64,000 bases of DNA from assembly GCF_901000735.1 (NCBI RefSeq), contig NC_081547.1, forward strand, positions 22,374,046 through 22,438,045, written 5' to 3'. Numbering within the stretch: the stretch's first letter is position 1; every line of letters begins with the position of its first letter. The notes under the pieces are model-generated. The model was not told the origin of the DNA. It was given only the letters and a program-made list of their open reading frames with translations, and made no database searches. Shown in pieces: positions 55,560-64,000 of this stretch. The translations under genes and the position numbers were made by a program. This DNA is from Corylus avellana (Eukaryota > Streptophyta > Magnoliopsida > Fagales > Betulaceae).

Positions 55560-56831
55560 TATGAAAGGTAAAAAATGGACAAACTACACATTAAAATGTG
55601 TTTCCTCAACCTTTCAATTTTCATTACCAGTTTGTAGTTAATTTTTGTCCATAATTAAGAGCCGCAATGATATTAGTTAATATGAAAGCTTCAAAGAGAT
55701 AAAGTAATATATAAATTTGTTAATCAAGGATTCTAAGCACTAGTGGTTCATTCTATAATAGAAAAGGAATGGCCATCAACTTATTATTGATTGATTGAAG
55801 GGTCTTAGAGTAATGATGATATAATGTAATAGTTAAATAGCACCATGGAGATTATCTTAAAAGATGTTAAAATATATACCGAATCTATCTTGATGCACAA
55901 CTAGAAATCTGTAGGGATATTTTAATGGATATCACATAATCATTAGCATCCAATCAACTATGGAAGATATTACATCAGGGTACCTGATTGGGCTATATCC
56001 GCTATCATTTTTCTTTGTTATAAATTATAAACTTTACTAAGCTTACAAACAAATTTTTTTTAAAAAAACTTTTACAACATGATGTGGCACAATATGATTG
56101 GGTTTCTCAAAAATTGAATTTATCTATTTTTCAATCATGTTGTGCCACATTATGTTATAAAATTTGTTTGTAAGCCTAGGATTCTTCATAAATTATACAT
56201 TTTCTTTATCGGAATTGGGTTGAAGTGACTAATTCCGAAAAATTAAGGGGTGTCAAGAACAAAGAAATTGTTGCATCAAATCAATTATGGAATTACATCA
56301 TGGTACCTGATTGGGCTATGTTTGATATGAAAATGTAAGCTTACAAAACCATATACATAAGCCTGATTAGTATTAGCTGCATAGAGAATTCACTGATATC
56401 CTAATGGGGCAGGGTCAGGCAATGACTCAACTGGTTTCGAGGGAACACCTGTGGTTTCCACCGTCTAGGCCCATTCTTAGCAATTCTCAACCGATAAGTG
56501 CTACCATGGTAACGTCCTGATAGAGTAGCTACAATTAGTCACTCCCTCCAACCCTTTTAATTAAAAAAAAAAAAAAAAAAAAACTTTTATATCCAATGAG
56601 CTCAAGGGCTCTGAGGTTATGGAGAGGGCACAAGATGGATAGTTCTTTAGCAATGTCAAGCTAGCACCATGAGATTAAAAGAAGAAGAAGAAGAAGAAGC
56701 TAGCACCATGAAAAACTAACATTTGGATCTTTCTCTCACAGCCATTAGATGATCGATAATTCATGTCAATCCATGGCGGAGGCATATGCCACCACCATTG
56801 TTATAGTGTCATACTTTGTGCATGTTGATGA

Positions 56832-57240
56832 TGTTAGAATATAAATTAAATAATTAAATTTATCAATTCTTATAAGCTTAAATTTTTAGGATAACTAGTG
56901 CATGACTTAATACGGTATCAGAGCAAAGGTCTTGGATTTGAACATTTTCTTTGTCATTCATTTATTATTTTAGTTAAATATTTTACGTATTAGACCTTAC
57001 TCATTAAAGAGGAGTTTAAGCGAAGGTCAATTGGTTAGGGACCACGCCTCATGAACCGTAGGTCACTAGATCGAATCCCCTTCCCCCTTTCCCTCTCATT
57101 TTGTAGACGTGTCAAAAAAAAAAAAAAAAAAAAGAGGTGGGAAATGAGAGTTTAAACCCACGTGTGAGAGAAAATGGTAATATGATTAAATTCATCCATT
57201 TTTATAAACTCCAACTTCTAAGGTAAGTAGTAATTTAACA
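56832..57240 (+). mobile_element. TRIM-like element of unit 2
   Basis: Same structure as in unit 1: TGTTAGAATAT start, ACGGTATCAGAGC after the left repeat (about 56913-56925), right repeat ending TTTAACA at 57240. Contains its own copy of the SINE. Confidence 0.68.
57020..57147 (+). mobile_element. SINE inside the unit 2 TRIM-like element
   Basis: Same position and flanking GAGTTTAA as in unit 1, so the SINE was in place before the unit was amplified. A tail of about 20 bases. Confidence 0.82.
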
Positions 57241-58713
57241 TATGAAAGGTAAAAAATGGACAAACTACACATTAAAATGTGTTTCCTCAACCTTTCAATT
57301 TTCATTACCAGTTTGTAGTTAATTTTTGTCCATAATTAAGAGCCACAGTGATATTAATTAATATGAAACCGTCAATAAATCATAGCTCAGAATATATTTG
57401 TTTTTTTGGAAATAATCAACCAAATACACAATTAAAACATGAAAGCTTCAAAGAGATAAAGTAATATATAAATCTGTTAATCAAGGATTCTAAGCAGTAG
57501 TGGTTCATTCTATAATGGAAAAGGAATGGCCATCAACTTATTATTGATTGATTGAAGGGTCTTAGGGTAATGATGAAATAATGTAATAGTTAAATAGCAC
57601 CATGGAGATTATCTTAGAAGATGTTAAAATATATACCGAATCTATCTTGATGCACAACTAGAAATCTGTATGGATATTTTAATGGATACCACATAATCAT
57701 TAGCATCCAATCAATTATGGAAGATATTACATCATGGTACCTGATTGGGCTATATCCGCTATCATTTATCTTTGTTATAAATTATAAACTTTACTAAGCT
57801 TATAAACAATTTTTTTTTTTAAAAAAACTTTTACAACATGATGTGTCACAATATGATGGGGTTTCTCAAAAGTTGAATTTATCTATTTTCCAACCATGTT
57901 GTGCCACATTATGTTATACAATTTGTTTGTAAACCTAGCATTCTTCATAAATTATACATTTTCTTTATCAGAACCGGGTTGAAGTGACTAATTCCGAAAA
58001 ATTAAAGGGTGTCAAGAACAAAGAAATTGTTGCATCAAATCAATTATGGAAGATATTACATCATGGTACTTGATTGGGCTATGTCTGATATGAAAAATTT
58101 AAGCTTACAAAACCACATACATAAGTTTGATTAGTATTAACCCTTTTGAGAATTTACTAATATCTTGATGGGATTGGGTCAGACAATGATTCAATTGGTT
58201 TCGAGGGAGCATCTGCGGTTTCCGCCATTTCTTAGCAATTCTCAATAGGTAAGTGCTACCATGGTAACGTCCTGGTAGAGTAGCTACAGATTAGTCACTC
58301 CCTCAACCCTTTTTAATTAAAAAAAAAAAAAAAAAAAAAACCTTCTATATCCAAGGAGCTCAAGGGCTCTCAGGTTATGGAGAGGATAAACCTGCAAAGG
58401 CAACATCCTTTTATCTCTGCACAAGATGGATGGTTCTTTAGCAATGTCAAGCTAGCACCATGAGATTAAAAAATTTTTTTAAAAAAAAAGAAAAAAAGAA
58501 AAAAAGCTAGCACCATGAAAATGCCGCCACCATCATACTTTATGCATGTTGATGATGTTAGAATATAAATTAAATAATTAAATTCATCAATTCTTATAAG
58601 CTTAAGCTTTTAAAATATGGTATCAGAGCAAAAGTCTTAAATTTAAACATTTTCTTTGTCATTCATTTATCATTTTAGTTAAATATTTCACGTGTTGGAC
58701 CTTACTCATTAAA

Positions 58714-59842
58714 GCGGAGGTCAATTGGCTCAGGACCAGGGGCGGACCTACAGCTTGTGTTCGGGGGACGAATGTCCCCCCAAAATCTTTCCAAATTTTC
58801 TTAAATTGCCTTAAAAATCTACCCATTTTATAAATTTGTCCCTAAAAAATGATATTTTGTCCCCCCAAAATAATATTTGTATCCCTTTTAAAATTTTTTT
58901 TTCTTAGTTTTGCTCCCCCAAAATAATATATGTGTCCATTTTAATTATTATTTTTTTATAGTTTTGCTCCCCCCAAAGAAATAATATTTGTTTTCCCTTT
59001 ATTTCTTTTTTTATTTTATTTTTAAAAAAACTTTGCCCCCTCCTTCAATATAAAAAACCTAAAATACCCAATTCATTTAGTTTCCCTCTATATTCTAGTT
59101 CGCTTCTAATTAAAAACTCAATTGGATTTAGGACTTTGATTGAATATGTGAATGAAAAAAGTTAAATGGTTTGGGATCTTTGAGTAGCTTCTAACCAACA
59201 ATCAAAAAAAAAAAAAAAAACCAACAATTAGTTTTTTGAATAGTTATTTTAACATCATTTAGGTTTATAATATTTGTTTTGACATCACAAATTAAATGGT
59301 TTAATAATTTATAACTGCACCATTGTTTGACTTGACTTTTAGTATTTCTCTTCTTGTTATTTGGGGCTTGTGGGGATTGTTACGAAAAATAGTTAATGCT
59401 CAAAGGTACTTTTTTTCTTAGACCCTATAAATCGTGTTTAATTTATTTTGCTAGTTTTTTTTTTTTTTTTTTTTATTATTTTTATTCTACGCTATTTTGC
59501 TAGTTTTTTTTTTTTTTTTTTTTTAATATTATTATGTATTTGTGATGCCATGAGTTTAGATGCAACACTTCTATGCTTTTATTTTATACAAACATACATA
59601 TAAAGAGATTATGTGTATCTATATGCTTTTGTATTTGTACGAGTCCGTCCATTTCCTCTACCCAAAAATAAAAAATAAATTCCGTCCCCCTTACCTCAAA
59701 TCCTAGTTCCGCCCCTGCTCAGGACCATGTCTCATGAAGTATAAGTCACTAGTTCGAATTCCCTTCCCCCTTTCCTTCTCTTTGTGTAGACATATCAAAA
59801 GAAAAAAGGGGAGGGGGCAGTGGGGAGGAAGGAGAGGAATGA
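58714..59842 (+). mobile_element. SINE in unit 3, split by a hAT element
   Basis: The 5' part runs from 58714 to 58736 and the 3' part from 59726 (CATGTCTCATGAAG, then AGTTCGAATTCCC and GTAGACATATC) to about 59842. Joined without the insertion it matches the SINEs of units 1 and 2. Confidence 0.8.
58737..59717. mobile_element. Non-autonomous hAT element, 981 bp, perfect 8-bp target-site duplication
   Basis: Terminal inverted repeats CAGGGGCGGACCTA and (reverse complement of the right end) CAGGGGCGGAACTA, flanked by CTCAGGAC at 58729-58736 and 59718-59725. An 8-bp duplication and CAGGGGCGGA ends are standard for the hAT superfamily. There is no transposase frame; the interior is AT-rich with repeated CCCCCAAAAT and CCCCCAAAGA words on the left and long poly-T runs. 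It is the youngest layer of the nest. Confidence 0.95.
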
Positions 59843-60126
59843 GAGTTTAAACACATACTTGAGAGAAAATGGTAATATGATTAAATTCATCCATTTTTAT
59901 AAATTCTAACTTTTAAGATAAGTTGTAATTTAATAGATGAAAAGTAAAAAATGGACAAACTAAACATTAAGATGTGTTTCCTCAACCTTTCAATTATCTT
60001 TACCGGTTTGTAGTTAATTGTTGTCCATAATTAAGAGCCACAATGAATATTAATTAATATGAAACTGTCAATAAATCATAGCCCACAATATATTTGTTTT
60101 AGGATGAATAAAAAACTAAAAAAAAT

Positions 60127-60210
60127 TGTCAGAAGTGGGATTTGAACCCACGCCCTCTCACGAAGACCAGAACTTGAGTCTGGCGCCTTAGACCACTCGG
60201 CCATCCTGAC
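60127..60210 (-). tRNA. tRNA-Leu (CAA)
   Basis: Read on the minus strand, the 84-nt sequence folds as a type II tRNA. The acceptor stem GTCAGGA pairs with TTCTGAC and has discriminator A. The D region contains the A-box TGGCCGAGTGG. The anticodon stem CCAGA/TCTGG closes a loop CTCAAGT with anticodon CAA. A long variable arm follows, and the T arm carries B-box GGTTCAAATCC. There is no intron. Eight T residues on the minus strand (60118-60125) directly downstream form a pol III terminator. All paired positions look intact, so it is probably functional. Confidence 0.96.
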
Positions 60211-60514
60211 ACACATGGCAAGTATCATGTTTAAAATAGATTAACTATATTTATCAATTCTTTACAACCATAATTTATGGCCTACACTATGTCCGATGGG
60301 CCTGCGTGCCCATTTGATTTGGATGCCCTACCAGGTCGTTGATCGAAGCCTTTAATGCAATTTATGGATTATTGATGTTATTTAATGTATTAGTACTATG
60401 ATATTTTTTTGGTAGCTTTTATGTATGTGGATGTGTAGTTAAGAAAAGAAAATTTTATATTAGATCTTCCTCTGCACGTGAAAAATGCATACGTATTGCA
60501 TTAATCCATGAAAG

Positions 60515-60928
60515 AGGTGGCAAAACGGGTTGGGTCGACCCATTTATGATAAATCCAAATACGACCTGTTTAGCTAAATTGTCAACCACACCAAATTCGA
60601 ACACGATATGATAAGTTCACGGGTCACCCGACATGATCCACTTAACTCGTTTAGCCTTTTTTTTTTTGTAAAAAAAAAAATGAAAGTGATGAGTTGGGTC
60701 ATATCAAAGTAAACAATTCATAAACTGACCCGTTTATGACCTAAACCTGTCTATTAAGGGTAAACCAAAAAAAAATAAAAAATTTAATCGTGTCTGGTAG
60801 GTCACGACCCATCAAAAGCAAAACAAATGGGTCGACCCTATTTATGACCCAAACCCGTTTAGGGTAAACTCAAACCCGATAATTTCGTGTCGTGTTTGTG
60901 TCGGGCCGCGTCAAAATTGCCGGCCCTA
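60515..60928. mobile_element. hAT-like MITE, 414 bp
   Basis: The left end AGGTGGCAAAACGGGTTGGG and the reverse complement of the right end (AGGGCCGGCAATTTTGACGC) are related. Flanks CATGAAAG (60507-60514) and CATGAAGG (60929-60936) form a near-perfect 8-bp duplication. The interior has GGGTCGACCC and GACCCAAACCCG words on both strands and no open frame. Confidence 0.75.
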
Positions 60929-60936
60929 CATGAAGG

Positions 60937-61637
60937 TATACATTGGATGACCAAATTATCTTAATAACCTCTGAGGACAAATTTTAGATAGGTTACTTAA
61001 AAAGAGGTTTTATCTACAAATAGTTTAAAAAAAAAAAAAAAAACTTTGAATTTATGATGGAGAGCCAACTATTGCAGCTAAATCCAAGAAAGAAAAATGT
61101 TAATAAACAAGCTTGTTACCATTACTTTTTAATCACCATCCAAAAGAGGGCGAAAGAAAATCAAATTAAAACATAAAAAGAACCAAATATATTGTTCGCT
61201 TTTCCATGATTTCCATTCTACTATAAATAGGCTTGATTTCCATTCTAATTTATGTAAAGTATTATTTTCCCTTTTGAACATGACACTACTTTAAAAACAA
61301 TTTTTACCCTGCGATTAATTTAAAATTATGATTCCCAGTAAAGAAACAAGGATTTCAGTTGGTGTTATGCTTCCTCAATCACCCATCTGATGGGTTTCCA
61401 TCAACTTAAATAAAACATTACATAATATTTGTTACAGGAGATAACAATTACATATGAACTATACAAGATATCAGATAACATCTAATCACTTTACATTTGA
61501 ATTCAAAAGAGGATAAACACGAGTGACATTTGACTTTGATTTGGCTAAGAATGATCTTGTGCTTCAACATCCAGAATCCCAGATGCAATACAATACAATA
61601 CACCTTTATTGTCAAGTAATTGTGTGCAGAAATAACA
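60937..61637. other. Intergenic DNA and probable F-box 3' flank
   Basis: AT-rich, no gene seen. The part nearest 61.4-61.6 kb probably includes the 3' UTR of the minus-strand F-box gene, given the duplicated gene end that follows. Confidence 0.45.
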
Positions 61638-61807
61638 AGAGAGTTTGAAAATTTATTTAGATCAAAGGGGGTTTTCCATGTCCTTTGAAATGCTGCCCCT
61701 CACAAACAAGACAGCCATGGCGCAAGAAAAGGTTTATTTGGCTTTCAGTAGAAGCAAAACCACAAGGTGGGATTATTTTTCTCAGTGATGGCCTTGAAAA
61801 CACCATC
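61638..61807. repeat. Copy A of the F-box gene 3' end (probable contig overlap)
   Basis: 170 bp matching 61908-62077 with one noticed difference (GGCTTTCAG against GGTTTTCAG). It includes the last 50 codons or so of the F-box gene on the minus strand (stop at 61657-61659) and stops dead at the gap. Confidence 0.95.
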
Positions 61808-61907
61808 NNNNNNNNNNNNNNNNNNNNNNNNNNNNNNNNNNNNNNNNNNNNNNNNNNNNNNNNNNNNNNNNNNNNNNNNNNNNNNNNNNNNNNNNNNNNN
61901 NNNNNNN
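61808..61907. other. Assembly gap (100 N)
   Basis: Exactly 100 N between two copies of the same 170-bp sequence. Confidence 1.
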
Positions 61908-61926
61908 AGAGAGTTTGAAAATTTAT

Positions 61927-63696
61927 TTAGATCAAAGGGGGTTTTCCATGTCCTTTGAAATGCTGCCCCTCACAAACAAGACAGCCATGGCGCAAGAAAA
62001 GGTTTATTTGGTTTTCAGTAGAAGCAAAACCACAAGGTGGGATTATTTTTCTCAGTGATGGCCTTGAAAACACCATCCATGCAACAATGCCAGCATTCAC
62101 ATTATCACAACACTTCAAATTTATCTCCCTTAACAATCTGCAGCTCTGCACCACTTCCTTCACCCCTTTGGCCGTCACATTCAAGCAGCCTGCCAAGTCC
62201 AAATGCAGCAGCCTGCAGCTTCTCTTTCCGATCACCGCCAAAGCTTCATCGTTAATCCCTGATCCTTTTGCACTCATTTCCTCCAGTTTGGAGAGTTCAA
62301 AATCTATCACAAGCCCCTTAATCCCACTGCATTGGTTTATCTCCAAACGCCTAATCTCCCTGCATCTCTTAAAAATCTCTACAACACTCTCTCCCGTAAC
62401 TTTGGAACATGAACTTAAATTGAGCTGTTGTAAATTGGGGCAAACAGCAGCAAACTTCTTGACACTCCCATCGCCTAATTTACAAATTCGAGCCAAGTTT
62501 AGAGACTTGACTCGAGGGTTGACCACAATATCAGCAGAAAAATCTTCCCCCCCTACATTTGTTCTCTCCATTTTGACCTCATCCAGAAAATGGCACCTTT
62601 TCATGATGGTAAAGAAGGTTGAATTTGTAAGCTTAGAGCATAGACTAAGGTTTATTGAGGTTAACATGGAGAAAAACTTGGATAACTCAACAATGTTCTG
62701 GTCAGTGAGGAAATTTACTCCTTCAAGATTCAACAAGCTAAGACACTGGTATTTAGCCAACAGCAATGAAATTCCAGCAAAAGTGAAACCGTCGCAATGG
62801 GCAAGAGTAAGCTTATTTAATGGGAGGCATGCTTCAACAATTGAATAAAGAAGTTCATCGGCGACAAATGAGTTTGACAGATTAATATCGCATAATGCTT
62901 TGGCGTAAATAAATGATTGTTCGAAACCAACATCCTTAAAAGGCAACCAAATTTCACTTGCCGATATGGACCTCAATTCAGGACTACAAGAAATCACAAA
63001 AGCAAGAGCGCTTTGCGTTATGAAAGCGCAGTCTCGGACCGCGATTTCTCTTAGTAAGGCACAATTAGATGACAAGGCCATTAGGGATGTATCATGGATG
63101 AACTGGTTACCTGAAAGGTCGATCTTGATAAGATTCTTAAGCTTCGTCGACAATGCATAAACCCCTGAATCAGTTACAGCCGGATATCTCCCGGAATCCG
63201 CAAACCCAGATGAGGAATAGCAATGTTCATGCTCAGGATAGCTGATATCAAGCTCTTCAAGATATGGAAACGACGCCGCTATAACAAACAGATGGAAGTC
63301 CAGCAAGGAGCCGCTCTTGGAGCAAGTCAGGCTCCTCAAGTTCTTCATATTTGAACCCAATTTCCTCAACCCATCAGGAGGAAGATTCCTCTGGTTGGAA
63401 AGATTGAGGGCTTCGAGGTCCAGCCCCGATTTCGCAATCTGATAAAGAGGGCCTTCGAGGTCTCCGTGGAAGTCGCTGAGATCTATTTTTCTGAGATGTT
63501 GGAATCGTCGGAGAAGCCGGGGAAGGAAGAGAACTGTTTGGTCGGAGACAGTGAGGCTAACTCGAAGTTGGTTGGAGATCGCAAGGAACTGCCTGCAGAC
63601 CACAGACAGCGGTTCGAAGTGACGGTGGTGGCCGACGAGATTGAATATCAGTTCCCAACATTCGGGTGGCAGATCTACCATTGGTTTATCCGACAT
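61927..63696 (-). CDS. F-box/LRR-repeat protein
   Basis: Intronless gene, 589 residues. The ATG at 63694-63696 begins MSDKPMVDLPPECWELIF; the frame is open a few codons further upstream but without an ATG. An F-box lies at about residues 6-46 (DLPPECWELIFNLVGHHRHF, then LSVVCRQFLAISNQLR). From about 65 to 560 run many leucine-rich repeats of the cysteine-containing type (for example LKSLNLARICKLGDGSVKKF-like, LQQLNLSSCSKVTGESVVEI, LLHLDLAGCLNVTAKGVKEV, LREINLKCCDNVNAGIVAWM). The tail ends HGCLVCEGQHFKGHGKPPLI. By family knowledge, the F-box docks on SKP1/ASK in an SCF ubiquitin ligase while the LRR solenoid selects the substrate, which is unknown here. Close upstream are three TGGGCC/T site II motifs. 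The 3' end is duplicated across the assembly gap. Confidence 0.95.
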   Translation of the reverse strand: MSDKPMVDLPPECWELIFNLVGHHRHFEPLSVVCRQFLAISNQLRVSLTVSDQTVLFLPRLLRRFQHLRKIDLSDFHGDLEGPLYQIAKSGLDLEALNLSNQRNLPPDGLRKLGSNMKNLRSLTCSKSGSLLDFHLFVIAASFPYLEELDISYPEHEHCYSSSGFADSGRYPAVTDSGVYALSTKLKNLIKIDLSGNQFIHDTSLMALSSNCALLREIAVRDCAFITQSALAFVISCSPELRSISASEIWLPFKDVGFEQSFIYAKALCDINLSNSFVADELLYSIVEACLPLNKLTLAHCDGFTFAGISLLLAKYQCLSLLNLEGVNFLTDQNIVELSKFFSMLTSINLSLCSKLTNSTFFTIMKRCHFLDEVKMERTNVGGEDFSADIVVNPRVKSLNLARICKLGDGSVKKFAAVCPNLQQLNLSSCSKVTGESVVEIFKRCREIRRLEINQCSGIKGLVIDFELSKLEEMSAKGSGINDEALAVIGKRSCRLLHLDLAGCLNVTAKGVKEVVQSCRLLREINLKCCDNVNAGIVAWMVFSRPSLRKIIPPCGFASTENQINLFLRHGCLVCEGQHFKGHGKPPLI

Positions 63697-63831
63697 CGTT
63701 TTCAGTTCCAAAGAACTGGAAATGAAAGGGAGAGGAAAGGGATCTGTTGGGAGAGATTGGGTTGGGGGTTTTCTGAAAGGAAAGTTTCTTAACAGAATCA
63801 GTTGAATTTCAAATTAGAGATACGCTCCCTT

Positions 63832-63851
63832 TGGGCCTACTTTTATGGGCT
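63832..63851. promoter_or_regulatory. Site II-type motifs upstream of the F-box gene
   Basis: TGGGCC at 63832-63837 and TGGGCT at 63846-63851, with another TGGGCT at 63958-63963. They lie 136-267 bp upstream of the start codon. Site II motifs bind TCP factors and are common in promoters of broadly expressed plant genes. Confidence 0.4.
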
Positions 63852-63895
63852 GGTGGGGCAGTTCCCACAATTGAAGGACTTGGCTTACCTGCGGT

Positions 63896-63931
63896 AAACC
63901 AAACTACCGCATATCTGCGGTAGTTTGGTTT
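63896..63931. repeat. Perfect hairpin with 16-bp arms, 200 bp upstream of the F-box gene
   Basis: AAACCAAACTACCGCA, a 4-base loop TATC, then TGCGGTAGTTTGGTTT. All 16 pairs match. A further TGCGGTA lies just 5' of the left arm at about 63890. It may be the remains of a foldback element or a palindromic protein-binding site. Confidence 0.95.
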
Positions 63932-64000
63932 GAAGGCTGGGATTTCAAGTTAGCCTTTGGGCTAACGTGAATTTTTAAAAAAGTGCCGTCAATAAATTAT

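Larger units (their letters stand above)
53974..55680. repeat. Tandem unit 1 of 3 (about 1.7 kb)
   Basis: First of three head-to-tail copies, starting GGAAATAATCAACCAGATAC. Shared landmarks in order: CATGAAAGCTTCAAAGAGAT, a foldback element, GGGCTATGTCCG, CACCTGTGGTTTCCACCGTC, GCTACCATGGTAACGT, a TRIM-like element with a SINE inside, and TTTCCTCAACCTTTCAATTT. The junction to unit 2 is fused at ATGAAA, with loss of the last 50 bp or so of the unit. No gene is encoded. Confidence 0.93.
55681..57407. repeat. Tandem unit 2 of 3 (about 1.7 kb)
   Basis: Second copy, with the same order of landmarks as unit 1 and a few percent scattered differences. A GAA trinucleotide run has expanded near 56682-56699. 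Unlike unit 1 it retains the end segment GTCAATAAATCATAGC before unit 3 begins. Confidence 0.93.
58556..59935 (+). mobile_element. TRIM-like element of unit 3, with exact GATGA duplication
   Basis: Flanked by GATGA at 58551-58555 and 59936-59940, a 5-bp duplication as made by LTR-type integrases. The primer-binding-site match is exact here (TGGTATCAGAGC, 58618-58629). The right repeat ends TTTAATA, one change from the expected CA end. The interior is filled by the SINE, which is itself split by the hAT element. Confidence 0.75.
57408..60101. repeat. Tandem unit 3 of 3, enlarged by a hAT insertion
   Basis: Third copy. Its length is 2694 bp; without the hAT element and one 8-bp duplication it is about 1705 bp, equal to the other units. 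It has diverged more than units 1 and 2 in its right half, with a deletion of about 80 bp near 58520. It ends GTCAATAAATCATAGCCC just before the tRNA gene. Confidence 0.92.

Noticed and set aside
61955..62848. Plus-strand frame of 297 codons
   Set aside because: Antisense of the F-box/LRR gene; no family motifs, while the minus strand has an F-box and LRRs.
1..64000. CRISPR arrays, operons or bacterial features
   Set aside because: The window is eukaryotic nuclear DNA; the direct repeats found are transposon, tandem or assembly duplications.

Overview
The window is a piece of a plant nuclear genome, most likely a woody eudicot. The evidence is AT-rich intergenic DNA, long introns with GT-AG borders, AP2/ERF, PADRE (DUF4228) and F-box/LRR genes, a nuclear gene for an organellar ribosomal protein, and many plant-type transposons (L1-like LINEs, tRNA-derived SINEs, TRIM-like short-LTR elements, hAT and Tourist-like elements). 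I cannot name the species from the sequence.

Five protein-coding genes and one tRNA gene are supported. From left to right: an ERF transcription factor with a C-terminal EAR motif (7044-7832, +); a five-exon gene for an uncharacterised plant protein with a basic patch, a leucine-rich coil and a DLNLP EAR motif (13362-17202, -); a five-exon gene for mitochondrial ribosomal protein uS15 with a very long, internally repetitive N-terminal extension (26686-39081, +); an intronless PADRE-domain gene (48745-49230, +); tRNA-Leu(CAA) (60127-60210, -); and an intronless F-box/LRR gene (61927-63696, -). They are unrelated single genes with their own promoters, not a pathway cluster.

Most of the remainder is transposon-derived. 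Two nests can be resolved layer by layer from target-site duplications. In intron 4 of the uS15 gene, a TIR element contains a TRIM-like element that contains a 5'-truncated LINE. At 53974-60101 a unit of about 1.7 kb is present three times in tandem; each copy holds a TRIM-like element with a SINE inside it, and in the third copy a 981-bp hAT element sits inside the SINE.

The assembly has four runs of N. Three of them (5050-5149, 21870-21969, 61808-61907) are each flanked by two near-identical copies of the same sequence, running up to the gap on both sides. This looks like unmerged contig overlaps or alternative haplotypes rather than biological duplication. The doubled LINE at 18.4-20.2 kb and 22.3-24.2 kb, the doubled region upstream of the ERF gene, and the doubled 3' end of the F-box gene should therefore be treated as probable artefacts until checked.
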